Below, one piece after another: positions 11,217 through 23,135 of a stretch of 64,000 bases of DNA. The position numbers and the translations under genes were made by a program. Numbering within the stretch: the stretch's first letter is position 1; each line of letters opens with the position of its first letter. The stretch lies in NCBI GenBank assembly GCA_037576195.1, contig JAQZDE010000085.1, positions 1 to 64,000 on the forward strand, read 5' to 3'. Below the pieces are notes generated by a model. It was not told where the DNA came from. It ran no database searches and worked only from the letters and a program-made list of their open reading frames with translations. The stretch comes from Phytoseiulus persimilis. Its lineage: Eukaryota > Arthropoda > Arachnida > Mesostigmata > Phytoseiidae.

Positions 11217-14200
11217 GGGAGGGGTGAGTGGCCTATGTCCTTCCCGATGAGCCGCCCTCCATTACGCAGTTCGCTCCAAGTCGATCCGATCAATACCAGA
11301 GGAGTCTGTCGAGGACAAACAAACAGACCCTAGATTTTCATATATATAGATGTACATATAGCACTTGTTCCGAGGATCGGCAGAAGCTCCCTGAAACCGC
11401 GAACTGAAGGGAGATATCCAGCTGAGGAGCCTCTCCCTTGCGAAAAAGGTTCCTCACACACGACAACATGTACATGGCTGAGGAACGATCAATCAACAAA
11501 TCAATCGATCAATCGATAAGGATCTCTGCAAGCGCCGTGGGAATCCGAAGCAGTTCTGAGCAATGATCCGATGTCTCGCGATCCGTGGGAACTTCCAACG
11601 CTGTCCCCCATGCATTTCGAAACATTGGGATCCTATGCTATGAGGATGCGCCGTTCGATCATAGCGGCGACGAATCAGGTGACATCAATTATATTCGTGA
11701 CTATCTACTTGTCTGAGCGGGGAAAAACCCTTCACAACCAGAGAAGCTTTGGAAAGAACGAATACGCTACACTAGATCGGCCCCACTGCACAACACAATT
11801 TCGAGCCATGACCTGCGAGGATGGAGAATCTCTGACATAATCTTCAAAGTTTCGACTTCACTGAGTGCGGGCTAGATGAACACATGCAGAGTTCTCTAAC
11901 ACCACCGGAATAAGACGGCGCGGTGAGGGATGCTGAGATTCCTCCAAAGATTGTCGGGTAATCCCGTACCACTAAACCTTTGTCGTGGCTTTGGAGGCTT
12001 TGCGGCGCACACTTGAATGCTCAGGGCGTGATGAAGACTTTGTTTCTCCGGGAGGCTCGAGAGACTCCCATACCCCTCCAAATCCTGCGGAGCTGCACGA
12101 TCGCTAATTCATGCCACCCTCCGTGTGACAGTGCATAGGTTTCGTCGAGATCCTGTGCGAAGCAGAGCATCAAACCTTCTCGCTCATCCTGACGGAAGAC
12201 GCCGAAAGAGGTTTCGATCCACGCTCTGTGTTTGAGGTCAATAACAAGCTCCCTCCGAAACCATCTCAAGGCACACATTTCGTGAGCCCCTCTAGCTCTG
12301 GATGTGGAATCACTGTCGAGGGGGTTCGCAACACGAATTCCAATGAATTGCGCATGTAGGGCGAGTCACAAAGCCAGAAACGCGTGCGCTCCACACAGCC
12401 GGAGTTATTGAGCTCGGAACGCCTTCGGCGTCACTAGATCTTTCGGGAACGCATCAAAGGAGCTGTGTGAGACGCTTGGCCACAGACACTGCAGAACGCA
12501 CAACTTTGAACAGAATTGCATGGGTCGGATCGACATTCTCTGAACGGGCCCATCCGCGTCATCATTCAGGCTCTAGTGCCTTCCACCGCATGTGCGGGCG
12601 AGGAGCTCACACTCCCAGAAATGAGACCCTCGTGATTGCACAAGGATGCGCCCTTGTGAAAATCGCTCACTACTGCCGCTGGTTCATAACCTCTATGTTC
12701 TCTCTCCCGGTCTCTGATATCCACGCTGGAAATGAGACAACTCATTCAGAATGCGAACGATGCATGTAGACGGTTCGTTTGTGCATATACAGAAGGGGGT
12801 ATTGCTTCGGGGCGTGAAACCCCTCGACCGGCAGGATCTTGCTCGGCTTCGTCCCGTTATCGAACGAATTGCACACGCAGCAGTTCGTGCGGGAATCAGA
12901 GATTTTCCAATGAACTCGCATTTCGTGTGCCTCCTGCTCCAGGCAGAAAACTTTCCCAGAGGGCAAGCAGACTCTCTACTACAATTGGAGAACTCGAACA
13001 CACACACACACACCTGAAAACGCACTTAATTAAGAACAGAGCGATCGAGAGTCGGCTGCAACAATGATTCCGTCGGAGCCTGCATCCGGTTCTCCGTTAG
13101 ATAATCACGGAACCGGAAAACTGATATTTCAAGGATTCTGGTCCAAGGTCTTCCAAGGACGTTGTTTCCCTTCGAGACTCTGCTTTGGAGAACGCTCCAA
13201 GGACGACTTTGTTAAATGAACACGAATCGCGGAATCGCAAGATTTAACTACGGTGCAAACTCGCCAATGGCCAGAGGTTGACACCAGGACTGGGGGAATC
13301 CCACACATTTAGTTCTTTATGGTCGAAATTCAACACTGCCGCGGAAACACCCGTCACGAACAGAATGGGGTAGCCCGTTACTGAAATTGAGACTTGGCTT
13401 GTTCCTAAATTAGTATCCTGGATGTAGAGTACGGTCTGTCCTGCCGTGCTCGTTCCATTTCCCGCGCTTCTGCCACGATACGACCCGGAACTAGATGAAA
13501 ACACACACGGCCGTCAGTGGAAGACTTTATGTTATGCACGCAAATCTGATACATTCAGTACTCGAGAAGCTTGCTTCCGCCGAGGGATGAACACTTGAGA
13601 CCGGGTTCCCAGTCATTATTAATTGATCTTCCAGCCGGCGGGATATAAAGAACGGGACTAAAAGTAGGCCGGGTGAAAAGTTTGTGACTGTCGGCCCTCG
13701 CTTTGAATCGAGCGTCAATGAGATCGAGTCCGATCGAATTCCATAGAAAGGCTCTGGAGGGCAGAGTGACGTCGCCAAGATCCGGCGCTTTGTGGAACGC
13801 TCTCTAGCCCGTAGCGCGTCAATCGAGCTGCCGAAGCTCGGTCTTCCCAGGCATGAGGTGTTAGAACCAACGAGGTAATCCCCGAAATTCAGGGCTACCA
13901 AGAATAGTACTTCGGCAGCTGTCCAACTCCAGGAAGAGATGATCGAGGGGAGGTTTCCGTTAGAGGAATCTCAGTTGGAACCCTTCACGGTCGAGAGAAC
14001 ATTTTTGAGCAAGGATTCCGGCGTAGCTGTTCCATGAGATATAGGAAAGGTTACTCCAGGCAAAGGCGCGAAAGTGAGGACAGCTCTTCATGTGTTGCAA
14101 GATCTAGGGTTGTCTTCGCTGCAGCAGCCAAAGAAGTTTTGACTCCGAAGACATACAGGTCAAAGATGGTTCGTGGAATGAGGAATCTCCTCTTTGGACA

Positions 14201-16445
14201 AGTCGGCCGATAGGGAGTGAACAGACGTTGGACCTATCTGAGTCTTTCCGTATCCACGCAGGAATGTCGGGAGCAGCTGAATTCCGCCAAAGCACGAATG
14301 CGCACCAAAGTTGTGGTGACCGATAGCAATGCGATCCCGGCCACTGGAAGCTGAATGAGGATTTCCCACGATCGAATTCCGCCACTACATGAGGGTTAAA
14401 CTGGAACGGAATCTTCATGAAGGTGCCGACGAAGGCAGGGGAGGAGAATGGAGTTCGCTCGCGGGGGCGAATCGTGTCCGAATACGGGCTTTGTATGAAC
14501 TTTCGTCGGATTTCTTGAACTTCGAATGTGTCCAGGGCGCTGCGTGTCGTGGTTTTCCTTAGTGATACGATGAGACCCCAGGCATTGTGCGTCTCACGCA
14601 GCACCCACCCTGGAACCGGCTGGAGCCAGGTCGAGCGATACCGGGAAGTGAAAAAACACGCTAACAACATAGGTGAGTGAGCTGGAACGTTCCCTCAAGC
14701 GATGGCGAATAACAAAAGTCTCGATGAATCCTCGATGTTCGGACTCGTTATTTCGTTCATGGATTCGGAAAATACGAATGATGGAAGTTTTTATTCATCC
14801 ACGCGGCGTCGGACTAATCATGCAGAATACAACTCGAACTGCTGATATTCCGTACTACGCATGAGCCATACAGAGGCGAACGGAGTTCGTCGCTGCCAGT
14901 CATCCGGAACTGAGCGAGCTTGAACTGCAAGCAGAATAACTGAACACGAGGAACCGAATCCATGGCTCTTCTGGTGTTGCTCCACCGCGAGCTGTGTCTT
15001 GTCAACCGCGGGAACAAATTTGTTTTCCGAGAAGCCGAGTTTGCTTCATTTCAGTCCATCGTGCGTTGGTAATGGAATCAATGCATCCATTCATATTCAA
15101 AGTTCCATCATCTCTGAGCAAACCATTTTTGCGACGGTAGCACTTCCCGCAAGGGCTCTTGTGTTCGTTTCCGCCAGAGTTCAGGGAGCTTCCACGCCTC
15201 GCCGAGGAGGGAAACGACATTTGGAATGGGAGCCCGGTCTCGCTAGTATCGCTGATGGTTTTGCACAGGGAACACATGGACCGACTCTCTCGTTCGAACG
15301 ACGTGTTTAAAATATGAAAGCATCGGAAACAGTTTCGACCTCGCAGGTTGCAATAACTCCGAGATCTATCATGCTCTATAGGTCCACTGTACGTGTTCCG
15401 CCGGTGGGTGACCTCTTGAGTGCTTCTGCCGAAGCTGTTGGCGCACTGGGAACCGCGTTGTATGACCGCCACGTCTCCAGCCGCTCGGTTGCGCCTAGAC
15501 GTCTCAATTGAACCCCCCCCCCCTCTCAGAGCTTGGCGTAGTCATGGCCATGTTTCCGACTTTGCACACAGCTCACAAGTCTCTGAATCAGTGCCAGGAT
15601 GGTTGAGATCACAGGTTCCCCGACGACTTCTAGCCCTAGGAATCGCAAATCCGTAAACACAAAAGATTTCTCCGTATCCTCGCCACAGATATAACAGGGG
15701 CATAGGTGAAGCTTCGCCGTTGCGCCGAACGAGTCACATTGAGATCGTTTCCAGAACAGCTGATCACACGCGGAACTCCAGCGGAAGTCCGTCTTCATGC
15801 GCTCCTAATTGACGAAAATCGCAGCCTCGAAATTCGGTCCATTCTAGACACTCGACAGCCATGAAAGTACACTGGTGGCGCGGAATCGCGATACGATTCC
15901 TTTCCAATGATGATGACGCTACTTTCCGATGTTGCTCTCAGTGAGTGCATTCAAGTGCACCTCAGGATTTTTCGTCCGCATAGCATGCCTGCGAATAACC
16001 TATTGAGTCTTGTGTCAAACGCTGTCTGTCTTCGCTGAAACCTGCCTCGCCGACCGCGTTGGGCCCCTTCTGTCGGAGAAGCGGAGGTGCTGCTCCGATC
16101 TTCGTCCAGAGAGCTAGCAATAGAGGAGAAAATGAATGTTCTAGTCCGTCCGCCAGGCCAACCGCCCCTTCCTCATGCCACCCACAACCAGAGGCGCTAG
16201 CACTTAGCCCGCTATCCGTACCCGGTAAGTACGTCGATCAATGTCAGTAAGGCTATTTCCCGAAGCCAATTGTGTGTCAGTCCCGATATGTTAAAACGGC
16301 ATTTAATTCGAAATATCAGAATCGGACAGGATTCATGAAGTTGTAAGCAGGAACTCAAGAATCACTGTAAGGATTCTGCGTCCATTTTCCAAATTTGTCT
16401 CTCGCCGAATAGCCCAAGGCGACTTCTGCTAGCTGGAACCAGTAG
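11217..16445. other. Long gene-poor stretch
   Basis: No gene could be supported. Open frames at 13244-13504, 13527-13901 and 14104-14670 (all minus) are the longest, but none shows a domain, a coherent membrane topology or splice-bounded ends. A short CA microsatellite lies at about 13000-13015 and a C-run at about 15511-15523. Confidence 0.45.
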
Positions 16446-16619
16446 CTTAGCGACCCTCACTGATGCCCGGGCGGAAGCTCAATCTGATGCCCCTCATTTC
16501 GACAATTTTCTCGATCTGCTGCCCCTCATGGCGAAGGATCCGATACTGAGTCCGCTAAAGGGAGATCCCGCCACCTTTGGGGCCTATGGAAGTTTCGGGA
16601 CGCGAGGTAGGATTAGGCC
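16446..16619 (+). repeat. Dispersed ~174-bp repeat, copy 1
   Basis: This segment recurs in inverted orientation at 63070-63243 with high similarity. Shared blocks include GCCCGGGCGGAA, two internal direct copies of ATCTGMTGCCCCTCAT, AAGTCCGCT and its continuation GGGAGATCCCGCCACCTTT, and GGGACGCGAGGTAGGA. In the one frame open in both copies (the frame of GDPATF), the base differences within AAGTCCGCT-GGACGCGA change residues (K/E, G/R, F/S) instead of falling at silent sites. This argues for a DNA repeat rather than a conserved peptide. Confidence 0.88.
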
Positions 16620-19600
16620 AATGCCGTCATCAGATTCCAGGAGGACGATGCTATGCCCGGGCTGGGCGATGCGTCCAAGACCTTTATGCCCCCTCGCTAC
16701 GCTAGTGGCTGAAACTCTCCGCGATATGTCAGGAGGTTACGATTCCTACTTCATTCCATGCCTGGATCCAGAAGGGTAAGGAAAGTTTTGCAAGACTTTG
16801 AATTCGCGTGTCAGCGGAGGCGTCGTGTGTGTCTACAGGCTGAGTTCAAACTGAGCTCAGTATTACCACTGAATTCTCCAGGGCCTTTGATGGGATTTTC
16901 CAAACGTCAGGGGATCCGTTCGCAGCCGATAACGAGGATGGCTCTATCGTCGTGTAGCCGACTTTCCAGATTGCCAGCCCCCTGAGGCTGAGTTGAATTT
17001 CCGAATCGGTCGGTGAAGTCTCTCTCCCAAGTGTTGCGTAAGCTTGAACTTTCCCTTATGGAGGGAGGTTGTCGTAAGTCGAGTTTTTTTATTTCTCCTG
17101 CCCCGGCTAATTGCTCCGTGAAAAATCCGATTCCATGAATCCCTCTCCGTTATCGATTGTTTGAATGACGCGCGTTTCGGTTCCTCGTTCGCGCCGATCG
17201 ATAGGGAATGGCGTTGTGTGGAGCAGCTAAAAATGGCCCGTTCGCTAGTGAAACGTTATCTCCATATCGTTTCACTTAATCAGCCGGGAAACTTTGAGTC
17301 GAATTTGAGTCGATACGTGTTCATCCTTGGACAGAATCTCGAAAGGATCCAAACTACCCGGTCATGCAGTTTCCGTCTCAATCCGGCGATTCCCATAGCT
17401 CACTCCGTTCATTACGATTCCGTGACGTTGTCTGACCCATCTCATCATTGTAGAATCGTGGAGCGACCCAGCCATCGAATTCTAAGATCGACCCCCGCTT
17501 GCATTCTGCTCACTTACATGAGCTCCATCACGAATTCCAGAGGTCACTGGTTCTCTCACTCTACATTGAGGTACACTATTCCGAAAATCTCAAGATTTTC
17601 TCGAAGCTTCAATGATTAGAGCTCGGATGGCTAGTTCATCCAATGTCTATTGAAAGATGCGCGTTTCTTTCTTCAGATGATCTAGGCCTACCTCATTCTC
17701 AGAGCACCACTGCGGGAGGCCGCTCGTCTTTTCAAATGTTCGAGACCCGAACGATCGCCCGTCTGATTGAGTCCGCCTTCCCGTTCGGGCGTACACGATA
17801 CGCAAAACTACACGAGAAGCTGCCCTACGAAACGCAATTCTCTACGGATCGGCGCGAATGAGGGAACAAAACACGGGCCGTATTTCCAGCTATCGGACTG
17901 TCAAATAAATTTTTTTCTGCTCATTAGTGAAAGAAGGGGGCGTGAGAGTTGCCGACCCCTGGCGGCCAATGGGAGCCGACTACCGGAACTCGAAAGACTC
18001 TGTGATGCAAAGGTTTGACCGATGGGAGAAAAAATCGTCTCAACATTTCAAACCAGACGTCTGAGAGTCCGGGTCGACGGCCATCGAGGCCATCGACGAA
18101 TCATCAATGAATAGCGGGAGATGAAACCAACCGTGCGCACTGTGATCTCTAACACGCAACTGAGTGCGTTAACCGGCCGAGTCTTTCCAGCCTGGACCTC
18201 GAGCTGTGATTTTTTATTATTATCTATATTTTAGACAATCGACACATTAGTGTGAATAGACTTGACTGAACTGAAGCCAACTCGATATCTTCCGCGTGCA
18301 CAATGCATCTTTTTTCTTCTACAAGGAGCTTATCCTTGTTTTTACCGCACCCCTCGAGATTTCAGTCAGCTCCTGTTAACTGTTGTCGAAGTTCCCAGGG
18401 GACCGTAGTCTTCACGAGTTTGATGTCAGAGTGCCTCTAAGAGGCCTACCTGCTTCCGTTAACGGGGCAGCCACATGAGTCGGACGCGGTTCCGGGGAGG
18501 CTCTTCTCCGAACAATTGTGGCGTACAGAACATCGGAGAGAGTCTTCGAATTTCATCGGAATACATCTGAATGGCGTGATGCAAATTCACTTGATGCTGT
18601 GAAGAGCAGTTCTTTCCATTACTATTCCTACTCCAGCCCCTTGAATATTCCCGTGAGTCATCACCATTCGATGTTCCAGCTATCGATCTTCTCGATATAT
18701 AGCGGACAACCAACACTCAAAGACGTCAGACCGCAATGTCGGGAAGGGAAGTCCGAACGCTCCGTGCCTAACTAATGGCAGAATCGATCTCTGGACAAAA
18801 GGAATTCGCTTGAAAGGTCCCTGGGGACGGGAGATAATCGATTGTCGCGTTATTCAGATTCATGATGAATGGTTCCCTGACAGCGTACAGAAGTTCACGT
18901 GATGGTCGATGTTCCGTCAGAAGGAAGATCAGCGAATTACTCGACTCCCTCTCGATCCATTGTGAATGATTTTTATTTGACGCCTCCATCTCAAGGTATG
19001 AGCGAGTGCTTGGCGAGCATCAATGCTCCTCGGAGCATGGCCCACCCTCAGGCTTGGCATAGGATCGGGCGAGCTTCCATCAAGCGAACTGCTCTCGACG
19101 CCTAATACCAGACATGATCCGATAATAATCGCAATGCGAAACAGCAGAACGCGGGATGAATTCCAGCAGCCAGGTTCACACCCAGCCGGAAAAGAGGCGA
19201 AACCACGGCGAATGAGTCTGAAGCAGGAGTTGACGTTTTCCGCATATTTCCTTCCGTTTTAGGCTATGATTCTGTTGATGATCCCCATTTCCATCTCGAG
19301 GCGGCCCCACCTGCTATCTAGTCGGTCGAACTCTGACTCATTGTACCAATATATGATTCGCCGCTCCCGTCGCCCGAGTCTATGTGATGGAGCATGAGAG
19401 TTTCGATGCATAGAGGAACGCACGAGCCACCCTTTGTTCCTCTTCGAGAGGACGACTGACTACTCGATTGAGGAGGTTCAGATGATTCCGAAGTCACCAA
19501 CGCAGGGACTAGTCACGACTCCAGCAAAAGTTTTGTTAGACTGGCTCACGTATTTCGGCTTCAGTTTTTATGCGTCAACGCCGGATCGAAACTGAATCGA

Positions 19601-21902
19601 TAACACCTCTGGAGCATCACTTGATTTTGAATATGCTCCGAGCAGGAAGAGGGGCTCTTTATCTAGGATATGTGAGAACTACGTTTTCCTCGCTTTCGAC
19701 TGCCGTCACCTTCCCCGCGAAACCTGATCCTCGTATATGTTGACGGATGTTGCTCCGGCTCAGGAGTAAGATTCCGCGGGAAATGCTATCAGTGACTAAG
19801 GGTTGGATAACATTATTCTGTGTCCCCTGCGGACACCGGACGAGCTCTTCGTTTCGAACCAGAGATATTGAAGACTCCCCTCTGGAATCAACGGTATCCC
19901 TGCATCCCTCCAGACAGACCGGTCGCGCTGAAGTGTTGAAGGTTTCAGTTCGGCGCGAAACACGCGAATACACGATGTAGATGATTGAAATGAAGCCCGG
20001 ATCTATCCACCGACTGGCCTGAAAGGCTGTCGCAGCGGTTGGGGGATGCCCAAGCCTTCGTACATTAGGGTTAACGGCTTTTCGACGGAGCCGAATTTCC
20101 GGTGGTTTCACTAGTTAAAAGCGGACTCTTAAATTCCCTCTCGCATTATAATAGCTTGAGGGTGGACTCCGCGTATCCAAGTTATATCAGAGGAGACGTC
20201 AGGAATGCAGAAAGGCTCCTTGACTCGAAACGATATTAGAGTTCCGCTTAAGAGTTATTCAAATTCCGGAGGGATCGGTGTCGAATATTTTCATGGGACG
20301 ATTCGTGCAGCCGTCGGCTAGTTCAAGGTCTGAAGTGCTGTAGCGTGAGGAGATTCGGATGACGAATCGCACTCGATTTTTCAACCACCCACAGCTGCTC
20401 ATCTTGCCCCAATATCAAGCCCCGTGCCCTCTCTTCTCCCCTTGGCATTCGGTCCCCGATTCTGAATAACAATAGCCTTCATTGCAATCGGCCATCGTTT
20501 TTGGTGGCATCATGAGTGAGCTAAAGCGAAGTGTGTTCGAACTCAGATCGCTCGGGAAATTTATACAATACTAGCGATCCTGGCTCCCGAAGATTCTAGA
20601 CACACCAAAATGATTGCATGGGAGTGTACGTCGCGAACAAGATATGGCTGTCACTGATACCGGCAGGAACTCGTCCCTCGCATCGATAGCCCCAGCGGTG
20701 AGACGTGAGGACCAATAGTAGGACAAGAAATACTCTGATCCTACGGGGCGATGACGTGAGCATTGTTCATCAACTCTCAAGAAAACTTGTAGACTCTCAG
20801 AGCTCTCAGGCAATGGCTCTGAGTAGCTTTCCGTATCAGCGGAAGAACTTTACGAGGCAGTTCCACGGAAACGACGTCTCCCGTTTCCGCAAAGTTCTCT
20901 CTAGGAACCGAACGGAGCTTGCGGATTTGGGAACGCCCGGAACTTTTGAATCCGCACACGTTTTCCGTGCGGAGCTCGAAGTTATTCCAACGTCGACGAT
21001 TCTGTGATGCTCTGACGACCGGTTCCGTCATCTGCTCTCTAAAAGAGAGTTGATTCTTACATCCGATGCATCAAAGGCTTCGGTCGATGGTGTCGACTCG
21101 AAATCCGTCTTAAAATATTCTCTTGGTCCGGCGATGAGCTATACATGGGGGCTGTTTGTCGGGCGCTTCTTCTCGGAATTTCGCTCACGCCTGCGCGCTC
21201 ACTTCCTGCTCCTCAGCTAACTTTTGATTGTCGCGATCGTTCAAAACGTCGTGAAAGCAGTGGAATCGATGAACTCCTTGTACACAATCAATGCTTTTCC
21301 GTTCGGAGTCTTCCCGTTAAGGAATGGTGATCAGTAGTAGCCGCAGTTCGACATCCCGAAACATTCTGTCCCTCAGCTCGGATATGCCGAGTAGGACGAC
21401 CGTTTTCACAAGAATCTTCATGATCGAACAGTGGAGCCAACCCGGGACGAGAGCTCGGAAATCCAGTGGGCGGATTTCCTTTCGTTCGGAAGGTGCTGGA
21501 TGATTGATTCCTGAACTCCCAGGCTTTCGTTTCGCCACCCCTATTCAGAAACACGGAGAATCCTCCACAACGCCGAGCCACGCTTTCCAGGAATTATGGT
21601 TTCTACCTTTATGACACGGATGTCGCAACATCGAGCTCGACCTCTGGGGCACAAGGGTTCCCGAGGAAGAACTTTGATGGTGGGCACTATCACACACCGA
21701 TTTCCACCTCTGTCATTTGTCGCGAAGGGTGGAAGAAGTTTCGAAAGAATATTATGTTTCCGAAGTTGATCCAAGACTTTTCGCCAGCAGTTGTTTTCCG
21801 ACGCGGAGCGATGCCACCTGATCCACATTCCCGCTCGCTTTAATTCGTCCTTGCCGTTGAAAAAGCGTCTTCTCCCTCCACGAATGTTAACTTCTTGTGG
21901 AA
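16620..21902. other. Long gene-poor stretch
   Basis: Nothing could be supported. The frames at 17161-17619 (plus) and 19659-20111 (minus) are open but have chance-like composition. Confidence 0.45.
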
Positions 21903-23135
21903 TTACCCTCTTGATCGAAGGGACATCTTATGTTCGTCGAATTGAGCCATGATGTTGTAGTCGAACTGGAGCAGAATCGCTATCGATGTGACGACGGTGC
22001 AAGCGTAGGAAATAAATGTCGCCTTGTCGTTCGTGGAACAATTCGACAGCAACACGGCGTCCTGCGTTATGTCGTAAGAGAGTTCTGTTGATCCTACGAA
22101 TAACTCCTCGTGAGAGAGTTTCGACTTTTGCTTCGCAACAAACAGTGCCGGGAGGGAACGACACATGTTTATGATCTCAGTACCGGCTCCCGCCATGTCG
22201 TAAAGAATGACAAACTGCAGACAGGAATTGAGAATCTGTACGCGTCGTATCGGTTGATTTGGCGTTGTCAGGAGAATCACAATACGATAGCCTACGGCGA
22301 CCACCTTAACGTATATGAAGCTTCCGATCCGACGGAATAACGTGTTGAATGCGCTGGTTGTCGACCGAATGTCCTGCTTCGACTCTAGAATCCGATCCAT
22401 CGAGCTTTCGGCCAGAGATTCTTGTAGTTTTCTGAGTCGGTGCTGAATGATTCTTGGACCAATGAGGAAGAAAAGATAGCAATTGTGCTGAGTTTGGAAC
22501 AAGAACACTTCACAGCGCTCCGAAATCATTCGGAGGCTCCTCCAGAAATCTGTGATTTGCTCGTCATTTGTCGCTTGTGATAAGCCTCTAGTCTGCTGAT
22601 TGCTGAAGAGTAGGTACAGATCCACGGTGGTCCACACCGAGAGGCAGAAAACCCAGCCTAAAACACGCTTGCAGTCGAGCGACGACTGATTTCTTGGGTT
22701 GTTGAGTATTTGTCGGAACATGGCGGAGCTGAACCACTGGCTGCAGATTATTTCGATGAAAAGCAGGCCGGCAATGAACACATACCAGATGAAAAATATT
22801 TTGTTAACATCCGGTGTCGACTGTAACTCATTTCTAATCCGTATCGACTTGCCGATGAAGTAAAACACTACTGAGAACAGGATGATTGACCTCAAAACAA
22901 GAATCAGCACACTCCCGACACGGCACTCGACAAGCATCTGTCGGAACGATCTCGGTGGAGACTTGAGGTCGACTCCGCAGAGGAGCAGGTGGGCGTGAAC
23001 GATCCGAAGACAAATTTTTTGTGGCAGCGAGCACATTGCGGTACCGGTTTTGAGGTGTGTCGCTGTGGAAATCAGCCCAATCTTCCTGGGGAAGACGGAG
23101 GATCGTGAATGGACAGGGCCGGAAGAATCGAACAT
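21903..23135 (-). CDS. Gustatory-receptor-family seven-transmembrane protein
   Basis: An intact single-exon frame of 410 codons. It is about the usual length of arthropod gustatory receptors (roughly 350-450 residues) and has several hydrophobic segments: around residues 75-95, 110-130, 155-175, 215-230, 270-290, 305-320 and 375-395. The last segment reads ISYACTVVTSIAILLQFD and fits the family's C-terminal TM7 signature TYxxxxxQF, with Ser for Thr and two extra residues. A long cytoplasmic-type Arg/Lys/Glu-rich loop precedes TM5, as expected. The receptor would act as a ligand-gated cation channel at the chemosensory membrane; the ligand cannot be inferred. The ATG at 23135 is the first in frame, but the first ~30 residues are not conserved-looking and a later Met may be used. 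No intron is visible. Some arthropod receptors of this family are intronless. Confidence 0.82.
   Translation of the reverse strand: MFDSSGPVHSRSSVFPRKIGLISTATHLKTGTAMCSLPQKICLRIVHAHLLLCGVDLKSPPRSFRQMLVECRVGSVLILVLRSIILFSVVFYFIGKSIRIRNELQSTPDVNKIFFIWYVFIAGLLFIEIICSQWFSSAMFRQILNNPRNQSSLDCKRVLGWVFCLSVWTTVDLYLLFSNQQTRGLSQATNDEQITDFWRSLRMISERCEVFLFQTQHNCYLFFLIGPRIIQHRLRKLQESLAESSMDRILESKQDIRSTTSAFNTLFRRIGSFIYVKVVAVGYRIVILLTTPNQPIRRVQILNSCLQFVILYDMAGAGTEIINMCRSLPALFVAKQKSKLSHEELFVGSTELSYDITQDAVLLSNCSTNDKATFISYACTVVTSIAILLQFDYNIMAQFDEHKMSLRSRG

Noticed and set aside
14104..14670. 188-codon minus-strand open frame with hydrophobic start
   Set aside because: The start looks like a signal peptide, but the rest has chance-like composition and no homologous family comes to mind.
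19659..20111. 150-codon minus-strand frame with a possible membrane segment
   Set aside because: One weak hydrophobic run only; no start context, splice sites or domain support.
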